The translations under genes were made by a program, and so were the position numbers. Positions 6,650 through 11,837 of a stretch of 13,552 nucleotides of DNA are shown in pieces. Source of the DNA: an uncultured Bacteroidota bacterium (GTDB lineage: Bacteria > Bacteroidota > Bacteroidia > Chitinophagales > S012-47); NCBI GenBank assembly GCA_913062655.1, contig CAJXXO010000037.1, positions 1-13,552 of the forward strand, read 5' to 3'. How positions within the stretch are numbered: position 1 is the stretch's first letter; each line of letters begins with the position of its first letter. Under the pieces are notes generated by a model. It searched no databases. It saw nothing but the letters and a program-made list of their open reading frames with translations, and had not been told where the DNA came from.

Positions 6650-7759
6650 ATGAATATCAACGGGATACCACGACAAAGTATTTGGTGGAATGAAGCAGAG
6701 GAGCAGGTATACCTCTTCGATCAGCGCACACTACCCTATGCTATTGAAGAAAAGCCCATTCGCTCTCACGAAGAAGCCGCTACCGCTATTCGGGATATGT
6801 GGGTGCGTGGCGCCCCATTGATTGGCGTAACGGCAGCTTTTGGGATGTACCTGGCCAGTGTAGAGGCGCAGTCAGAAAAGGATAGTGTGGCGTACATGAA
6901 AAGGGCACAGGCCACATTGCTGGCTACACGTCCTACTGCGGTCAATTTGCCATGGGCCCTGCAACGGCTCGAACCGATCTGGCGGGAACAAGTGATCGAA
7001 GCCTGGCCAAAGGCACTCTTGGAAGAAGCCCTAAAGATTCGTGAGGAAGACATTGCGCAGAGCAAGGCCATGGGTGAACATGGCCTTGCCTTGATCAAAG
7101 CGCTATACCAGGAATCAGGGCGGCCCGTCCAAATCATGACCCACTGCAATGCCGGCTGGCTGGCAACGGTAGATTATGGCACCGCCACAGCTCCTATGTA
7201 CCTGGCCCATGAAGCCGGCATACCCATCCATGTATGGGTGAGCGAGACGCGCCCGCGCAATCAGGGTTTCTCCATCACCGCGTTTGAGCTGGATGCCGCT
7301 GGCATTCCCCATACCATGCTGGTTGATAATGCGGCTGGATTGTTATTGCAACAAGGCAAGGTAGACCTGGTATTGGTCGGCTCTGACAGAACCACTGCCA
7401 ATGGTGATGTGGCCAACAAGATTGGCACCTATTTGAAGGCGCTCGCAGCCCATGCCAGCGGAGTGCCTTTCTACGTGGCGCTGCCCTCCTCCAGTATTGA
7501 CTTTACTATGGCCTCCGGCCAGGAGATTCCCATTGAAGAGCGATCGGCAGCGGAAGTGAAAACCATACAAGGCTATACCGCAGCCGGTCGGCAAACGGTA
7601 GCGCTTACGCCCCCTAACAGTCCTGCTGTGAACTATGGCTTCGACATTACACCGGCTGCCTATGTTACTGGTTTGATCACCGAGCGCGGGGTTTGTCCGG
7701 CTTCAGCGGAAGGGTTGGCGACACTGTTTCCGGAAAAGTATCCTGCTGATGCAAGATGA
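6650..7759 (+). CDS. mtnA: S-methyl-5-thioribose-1-phosphate isomerase
   Basis: Converts 5-methylthioribose-1-phosphate to 5-methylthioribulose-1-phosphate in methionine salvage, in the cytosol; the family is related to eIF2B alpha subunits. Starting at ATG 6650 gives 369 residues, the usual length. Visible motifs are FDQRTLP, WVRGAPLIGVTAAFG, THCNAGWLAT with the catalytic Cys166, VWVSETRPRNQGF, GSDRTTANGDVANKIGTY with catalytic Asp246, and ALPSSSIDFTMASG followed by IPIEERSAAEV. The frame extends to ATG 6629, but 6650 gives the family's N-terminus (MNINGIPRQSIWW) and has an aaagga stretch just upstream. Its TGA at 7757-7759 overlaps the start of the class II aldolase gene by 11 bases, so the two are translated as a coupled pair. 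No other salvage genes (mtnK, mtnP, mtnC, mtnD) are in the window. Confidence 0.96.
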   Translation: MNINGIPRQSIWWNEAEEQVYLFDQRTLPYAIEEKPIRSHEEAATAIRDMWVRGAPLIGVTAAFGMYLASVEAQSEKDSVAYMKRAQATLLATRPTAVNLPWALQRLEPIWREQVIEAWPKALLEEALKIREEDIAQSKAMGEHGLALIKALYQESGRPVQIMTHCNAGWLATVDYGTATAPMYLAHEAGIPIHVWVSETRPRNQGFSITAFELDAAGIPHTMLVDNAAGLLLQQGKVDLVLVGSDRTTANGDVANKIGTYLKALAAHASGVPFYVALPSSSIDFTMASGQEIPIEERSAAEVKTIQGYTAAGRQTVALTPPNSPAVNYGFDITPAAYVTGLITERGVCPASAEGLATLFPEKYPADAR

Positions 7760-8330
7760 GGGATATATCAAGTTTACCGTAGATTGGATTGATGCGCGCA
7801 TACCCCATAATCCCTGGATTCCGGTAATTACCCGTACACGGGCTTTTTGTTATGATCGCGGTTGGATAGGCAGGCTGCCGAATGGCATTGGTTATGGAAA
7901 TATCAGTGTGCGCTTGCCAGATGGCACCTTTCTCATCAGTGGCACACAAACGGGCCATAAGCGCATGCTTACCCGGAAAGACTATGCTATTGTTTCGGAC
8001 TACGATATCCCGGAAAACCGTTTGCGATGCCTGGGTATGTGCCGCGCCTCTTCAGAATCCATGACGCATGCTAGTGTATATGAAGCAGATGTCTCTATTG
8101 GAGCCGTGATTCATATTCATAATGCAGATTTGTGGCAGCAGTACCTGCATCAATTGCCGACTACCGATGCGGCTATTCCTTACGGTACTCCGGCTATGGC
8201 AGAGGCGGTACAGGCGCTGGTAAAGCGTTACCCGGGGCAGGTGATTGTGATGGGAGGGCACGAAGGAGGGCTCATAGCCTATGGGGATAGTCTGCGCAGG
8301 GCGCAACAGCGATTGGTTGCTATCAGTTAA
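7749..8330 (+). CDS. Class II aldolase/adducin family protein (MtnB-like or MTRu-1-P aldolase)
   Basis: The 193-residue protein has the class II aldolase core: IGYGNISVRL (47-56), a TFLISGTQTG strand-turn (60-69), catalytic Glu103 in SSESMTH, zinc ligands His122 and His124 in HIHN, and a third His171 in MGGHEGG. All expected metal and acid residues are present, so it should be active. Overlap with mtnA by 11 bases links it to 5-methylthioribulose-1-phosphate. Two reactions fit: dehydration as in MtnB of the classical salvage pathway, or retro-aldol cleavage to dihydroxyacetone phosphate and a methylthio aldehyde as in the DHAP shunt. The core motif GYGNISVR differs from the ATSGN-type motif common in characterised MtnB proteins, so the gene symbol is left open. 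Family assignment is firm; substrate is inferred from context. Confidence 0.85.
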   Translation: MQDEGYIKFTVDWIDARIPHNPWIPVITRTRAFCYDRGWIGRLPNGIGYGNISVRLPDGTFLISGTQTGHKRMLTRKDYAIVSDYDIPENRLRCLGMCRASSESMTHASVYEADVSIGAVIHIHNADLWQQYLHQLPTTDAAIPYGTPAMAEAVQALVKRYPGQVIVMGGHEGGLIAYGDSLRRAQQRLVAIS

Positions 8331-8356
8331 TACTTCCGTAAGCGGCAGGGAATCAA

Positions 8357-8364
8357 TATTTTTG
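8357..8364 (+). promoter_or_regulatory. Candidate -7 box upstream of the bTHX gene
   Basis: TATTTTTG matches TAnnTTTG exactly. A TTC at 8334-8336, 20 bases upstream, is one mismatch from the -33 TTG. The leader to ATG 8402 would be about 30 bases. It suggests that bTHX is transcribed independently of mtnA and the aldolase gene. Confidence 0.45.
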
Positions 8365-8401
8365 TCGCTTGATTGTTTACCAGACACAAAACACAACAAT
8401 T

Positions 8402-8545
8402 ATGGGTAAAGGAGATAAGCGTTCTAAGCGGGGTAAGATCATCAAAGGATCATTTGGTAATTCACGCCCAAGCCGACCCGCCAAGGACAAGCAAGAAGAA
8501 GCACCGGCTAAGAAGAAAAAGAGTACTAAGAAAGCCAAGTCCTGA
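8402..8545 (+). CDS. 30S ribosomal protein THX (bTHX)
   Basis: This 47-residue, strongly basic protein starts MGKGDKRSKRGKIIKGSFGN, closely matching the N-terminus of bTHX (Thx), a short peptide that sits in a cavity at the top of the 30S head in Thermus. The GKGD-x-[RK]-[ST]-[KR]-RGKI-x-x-G-[ST]-[FY]-G signature is complete and is followed by SRPSRP. The tail is longer than in Thermus, with EEAP and two Lys-rich clusters, as is usual in Bacteroidota. It is followed immediately by a hairpin that includes its own last codons and stop. Role: stabilising 16S rRNA packing, from known homologues. Its small size makes automated annotation liable to miss it. Confidence 0.92.
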   Translation: MGKGDKRSKRGKIIKGSFGNSRPSRPAKDKQEEAPAKKKKSTKKAKS

Positions 8546-8560
8546 TCGACTTGGCTTTTT
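8531..8560 (+). terminator. Rho-independent terminator of the bTHX gene
   Basis: An 11-bp perfect stem pairs aaagccaagtc (8531-8541) with gacttggcttt (8548-8558) around a six-base loop, ending in five T. The stop codon TGA (8543-8545) lies in the loop, so the hairpin's left arm is coding sequence. Confidence 0.85.
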
Positions 8561-8605
8561 GCCCTTCCACCCAAGCCTGCCTTATTCTAACAAAACGGAT
8601 TGACC

Positions 8606-10015
8606 ATGAAGTGGTGGTTATTACCCCTATTGCTATGGATAGCTGTACCGGAGTCAGATCCGGCTTCAGAAGAAGAAGATACCGCTCGTATCCGGGCCAT
8701 GTACGATGAATCTCTGACCAATAGCCAGGCCTATCGCTGGCTCGATTATTTGGCCAATGAAATCGGGGGGCGGCTCAGTGGCTCTCCACAAGCGGCTATG
8801 GCAGTGGAGTGGTCGAGGCAGGTGCTCGATACCCTTGGCCTGGACAGCGTATGGCTGCAGCCGGTCATGGTGCCACACTGGATCCGGGGCGAAAAGGAGA
8901 TCGGTCGCTACTTCAGCCCCAACCACTATGGTATGGAGGAGGTGAATGTATGTGCATTAGGCGGCTCTGTGGGCACGGGTAGTGCCGGCATTACAGCCGA
9001 AGTAGTAGAAGTGGACAGCTACGAGCAGTTGGAAGCATTTGGAGAAGATTCCATCCGGGGACGGATTGTATTTTACAATACACCTATGGAGCAGCGCCAC
9101 ATTCGTACCTTCCATGCGTATGGAGGATGTGTGGGTTACCGGTGGGCCGGTGCCGGAAAGGCCTCGGAATATGGAGCTGTAGGGATGCTTCTCCGATCGT
9201 TAAGCCACAAAACAGACGAACATCCCCACACGGGAAGCATGGCCTATCCGGAAGATGTAGCGAAAATACCGGCTGCTGCCATCTCCACTTTGCATGCTGA
9301 TAGGCTGAGCGAGGCGCTCAAGAATGACCCACAACTGCGATTTCACCTGCGCATGACTTGTGATAATCTGCCTGAAAAGCTTTCCTACAATGTGATCGGT
9401 GAGATCAAGGGCAGCGAGTATCCGGATGAGATCATTCTGGTGGGGGGGCACCTGGATAGCTGGGACAATGGCGATGGTGCCCACGATGATGGGGCCGGTT
9501 GTGTTCAATCCATGGAAGTACTGCGCTTACTGCAAGCCATCGACTATCAGCCCAAGCGGACACTGCGCTGCGTATTGTTTATGAACGAAGAGAATGGATT
9601 GCGGGGAGCAAAAAAATATGCCGCGGAATCGAACCGGAAGGGAGAATACCACATGGCCGCCATCGAATCGGATGCCGGTGGCTTTGCCCCACAGGGTTTT
9701 GGTATCAGCGATACTTTACCGGTGATCGAACAGATCCGTGCCTGGTCCCCGCTGTTTAAGCCGTACGACATTTTCAAATTTCAGGAAGGCGGAGGGGGTG
9801 CCGACATTAACCGGCTCCGTTCGCAGGGCACTACGCTCATTGGGCTGATGCCCGAAAGTCAGCGCTATTTCGATTATCACCACGCTTCCACTGATGTATT
9901 TGAGGCCGTTAATCGCAGAGAGTTGCAGCTAGGGGCTGCGGCCATGGCCACTTTAGTATACCTGATGGATAAGTACGGACTGGACAAGCCGGCTGTCGAC
10001 CACGACAGAAGCTAA
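8606..10015 (+). CDS. Secreted M28 family metallopeptidase (carboxypeptidase Q-like)
   Basis: The 469-residue protein starts at ATG 8606; the frame opens at a TTG 8600, judged too early. A signal peptide (MKWWLLPLLLWIAV) is followed by an acidic stretch. Residues ~45-130 form the N-terminal part with the EIGGRLSGSPQ motif seen in carboxypeptidase Q-like enzymes. A protease-associated-type insert (~130-250) contains RGRIVFYN and YGAVGMLLRS. The catalytic domain shows all M28 metal-site motifs: GGHLDSWD (His282), GAHDDGAG (Asp294), MNEENG (Glu328 and Glu329, general base and ligand), ESDAGG (Asp356) and YHHASTD (His425/426). These give a two-zinc aminopeptidase or carboxypeptidase acting on peptides outside the cytoplasm. 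No C-terminal sorting domain is present, so it is probably periplasmic. Its TAA overlaps the convergent nth stop by 3 bases within a 4-base gene overlap. Confidence 0.93.
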   Translation: MKWWLLPLLLWIAVPESDPASEEEDTARIRAMYDESLTNSQAYRWLDYLANEIGGRLSGSPQAAMAVEWSRQVLDTLGLDSVWLQPVMVPHWIRGEKEIGRYFSPNHYGMEEVNVCALGGSVGTGSAGITAEVVEVDSYEQLEAFGEDSIRGRIVFYNTPMEQRHIRTFHAYGGCVGYRWAGAGKASEYGAVGMLLRSLSHKTDEHPHTGSMAYPEDVAKIPAAAISTLHADRLSEALKNDPQLRFHLRMTCDNLPEKLSYNVIGEIKGSEYPDEIILVGGHLDSWDNGDGAHDDGAGCVQSMEVLRLLQAIDYQPKRTLRCVLFMNEENGLRGAKKYAAESNRKGEYHMAAIESDAGGFAPQGFGISDTLPVIEQIRAWSPLFKPYDIFKFQEGGGGADINRLRSQGTTLIGLMPESQRYFDYHHASTDVFEAVNRRELQLGAAAMATLVYLMDKYGLDKPAVDHDRS

Positions 10016-10674
10016 GCGCTTTTCTTTTCCTGTTTTTTCCTGTTTCTGTAGTAGTAGGCACAAATTGGGGTGAGTGCGCACTCCTCGCAAAGCGGCTTCC
10101 GGGCCTTGCATATGTATCTGCCATGGAGGATGAGCCAATGGTGTGCGCGACTGATCACCTGCTCCGGTAAGTATTTGACCAATTGTTTTTCGGCCTGGAG
10201 GGGGGTTTTGGCGCGAGTGGTCAGTCCAATCCGGGCCGCTACACGAAACACATGAGTATCCACCGCCATGGCGGGCTTATCGTAGAGCACGGAGGCGATT
10301 ACATTAGCGGTCTTACGACCAACACCCGGCAGCTTAACCAACTGATCCACTTCTCGCGGAAGTTCGCCTCCAAACTCATCCATCACCATGTTGGCCATGT
10401 TGATGAGGTGTTTGGTTTTGTTGTTGGGATAGCTGCAGGAGGCGATAAAAGGTTGCAGCTCTTCAAATGTCGCTTGGGCCAGGGATGCATAATTGGGATA
10501 GTGATCGAACAGGTTAGGGGTGATCTTATTCACCCGCACATCAGTGCACTGGGCGGAGAGGATCACCGCTACGATCAGCTCATAGTCATTGGCGTATACC
10601 AGTTCGGTGTCGGCTTCCGGTTGGTGTTCTTGAAAATGTCGGACGAAATAGTCGTAGCGTTCTTGTTTGCGCAT
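10012..10674 (-). CDS. nth: Endonuclease III (DNA glycosylase/AP lyase)
   Basis: Removes oxidised pyrimidines and nicks the resulting abasic site in base excision repair. The 220-residue product has normal family length. The helix-hairpin-helix reads LPGVGRKTANVI (115-126) with catalytic Lys121; Asp139 lies in AVDTHVFR; the C-terminal [4Fe-4S] loop has Cys189, 196, 199 and 205 with the expected C-x6-C-x2-C-x5-C spacing. LSAQCTDVRVN (39-49) is the conserved N-terminal motif. The frame extends to a TTG at 10701, but ATG 10674 fits the family start and lies clear of the terminator at 10700-10733. A basic tail (KKQEKKSA) ends the protein. It overlaps the convergent M28 peptidase gene by four bases at the stop codons. 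Confidence 0.97.
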   Translation of the reverse strand: MRKQERYDYFVRHFQEHQPEADTELVYANDYELIVAVILSAQCTDVRVNKITPNLFDHYPNYASLAQATFEELQPFIASCSYPNNKTKHLINMANMVMDEFGGELPREVDQLVKLPGVGRKTANVIASVLYDKPAMAVDTHVFRVAARIGLTTRAKTPLQAEKQLVKYLPEQVISRAHHWLILHGRYICKARKPLCEECALTPICAYYYRNRKKQEKKSA

Positions 10675-10699
10675 GGGCACGAAGTTACCCACTACACAC

Positions 10700-10733
10700 A
10701 AAAAAGGCGGGCCACTGGTTCAGCGCCCGCCTT
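10700..10733 (-). terminator. Rho-independent terminator after the sigma-factor operon
   Basis: On the minus strand a 9-bp GC-rich stem (aaggcgggc, with arms at 10725-10733 and 10704-10712) is followed by six T (10705-10700). It lies 20 bases past the stop of the 80-residue gene and before nth, so it separates the sigma operon from nth. Confidence 0.85.
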
Positions 10734-10753
10734 GGAGTCGTTTGCACTAGCAT

Positions 10754-10996
10754 TTACCAGGAAGTCTCCAGCTTTCTACCCATGGATCTGCTTTGTTCCA
10801 TGATAATCCGTATGGAGGTGTCGCTGGGTGACCTACGGCCTTTCCCTAAGAAATTGTGTACTTGGCGCATACTACGTAGCCGTGCGGCCAGCGCCTCGTC
10901 AACGAGCAGAGCTTCCTTAATGCTGCGTGTTTCTTCCGCTGTTGTTTCCTGATACATAAATCGAATCAGGTCATGGTCAGTAAAGGTTTGATACAT
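10754..10996 (-). CDS. Small protein downstream of ECF sigma factor (possible anti-sigma-like)
   Basis: From ATG 10996 the product is 80 residues; the frame opens at 11071, but the longer N-terminus (about 25 residues) shows no conserved character. It starts MYQTFTDHDLIRFMYQETTAEE, then an acidic-basic helical region KEALLVDEALAARLRSMRQV and a basic, Ser-rich tail. The D-L-I-R-F-x-Y-x-E-x-[ST]-AEE opening recalls the N-terminal helical part of zinc-finger-type anti-sigma factors encoded next to sigma genes in Bacteroidota, but there is no His/Cys zinc motif and no membrane segment. It lies 88 bases after the sigma gene on the same strand with a terminator behind it, so the two form an operon. 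A role in controlling that sigma factor is inferred from position only. Confidence 0.6.
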   Translation of the reverse strand: MYQTFTDHDLIRFMYQETTAEETRSIKEALLVDEALAARLRSMRQVHNFLGKGRRSPSDTSIRIIMEQSRSMGRKLETSW

Positions 10997-11084
10997 AGGC
11001 GATTGTTTACTGTAGTTTTTCCGTGAAAAAGTACAATGAAAACGGCCGCCCATATCCTTTAGTATATCCATGCTGAAAAAAATG

Positions 11085-11663
11085 CTATAAAGCGATTTGT
11101 TTTTCTTCCACCATCTTGCGCATATTGATCAGGGCATAGCGCATACGCCCCAGCGCGGTGTTAATGCTCACATCGGTCAGGGCTGCAATTTCCTTGAAAC
11201 TCATGCCTGCATAATGCCGCAGAACAACCACTTCTTTCTGCTCTTCCGGGAGTTGGTTGACCAGGTCACGCACCTTTTGATGGGCTTGCTTTTTCACCAT
11301 ACTCTGCTCTGCATTATCGTCAGCAAAGGGCAGAATGTCGAAAATGTCGAAGCCATCGTTGTTGGTCACCTTGGGATGTCGTTTCGTCTTCCGGAAGTGA
11401 TCGATACACAAGTTGTGCGCAATACGCATTACCCAAGGCAAAAACTTACCCTCCTCGCGGTATTTTCCTTTCCGCAAGGTCTTGAGCACTTTAATGAAGG
11501 TGTCTTGAAAAATATCTTCCGCCAGGTAGCTGTCCTTCACGAACATGTAGATCGTAGTGTAGACTTTTTCTTTGTGACGGTTGATGAGAAGCTCTAAGGC
11601 GGCCTCGTTGCCGTTTTGGTATTGTGACAATAACTCCTTGTCACTAATTACATGGCTTTCCAT
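11085..11663 (-). CDS. RNA polymerase sigma-70 factor, ECF subfamily
   Basis: The 192-residue protein (ATG 11663; an upstream TTG at 11672 is less likely) has the two-domain ECF layout. Region 2 (about 20-95) includes ALELLINRHKEKVYTTIYMFV, the AEDIFQDTFIKV core-binding helix and the FLPWVMRIAHNLCIDHFRK segment that contacts the -10 element. A short acidic linker (DIFDILPFADDNAEQ) follows. Region 4 (about 130-185) contains LPEEQKEVVVLRHYAGMSFKEIAALTDVSINTALGRMRYAL, with the helix-turn-helix that reads -35 DNA. It recruits RNA polymerase to a regulon not identifiable here. No transmembrane anti-sigma gene adjoins it; a small soluble protein follows instead. The 174 bases between it and uvrA hold both divergent promoters. 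Confidence 0.95.
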   Translation of the reverse strand: MESHVISDKELLSQYQNGNEAALELLINRHKEKVYTTIYMFVKDSYLAEDIFQDTFIKVLKTLRKGKYREEGKFLPWVMRIAHNLCIDHFRKTKRHPKVTNNDGFDIFDILPFADDNAEQSMVKKQAHQKVRDLVNQLPEEQKEVVVLRHYAGMSFKEIAALTDVSINTALGRMRYALINMRKMVEEKQIAL

Positions 11664-11819
11664 AGTACACAATTTTTAGGTTCGTAAATAAGCGCCAATG
11701 TCAATTAGTGTAGAAGTCTGTGTCTATAGGCAATCGAAAGTTTAGAGCGTTTGGTGAAAGAAATACTAGCGGTCAATGTTAAACGAAACTATACCCGGTA
11801 TTTATTGTTGGGTTCCCCG

Positions 11820-11827
11820 TATTTTTG
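11820..11827 (+). promoter_or_regulatory. Candidate -7 box upstream of uvrA
   Basis: TATTTTTG matches TAnnTTTG exactly and ends 10 bases before ATG 11838, giving an almost leaderless transcript. No TTG lies at the ideal 19-21 base distance; the nearest (11805-11810) is too close, so support is partial. Confidence 0.35.
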
Positions 11828-11837
11828 CCCGCAGCAT

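Noticed and set aside
10183..10803. 206-residue + strand ORF
   Set aside because: Lies antisense to nth, whose catalytic and iron-sulphur motifs are complete; it also runs through the terminator and into the next gene.
11097..11597. 166-residue + strand ORF
   Set aside because: Antisense to the ECF sigma factor gene, which is well supported by region 2 and region 4 motifs.
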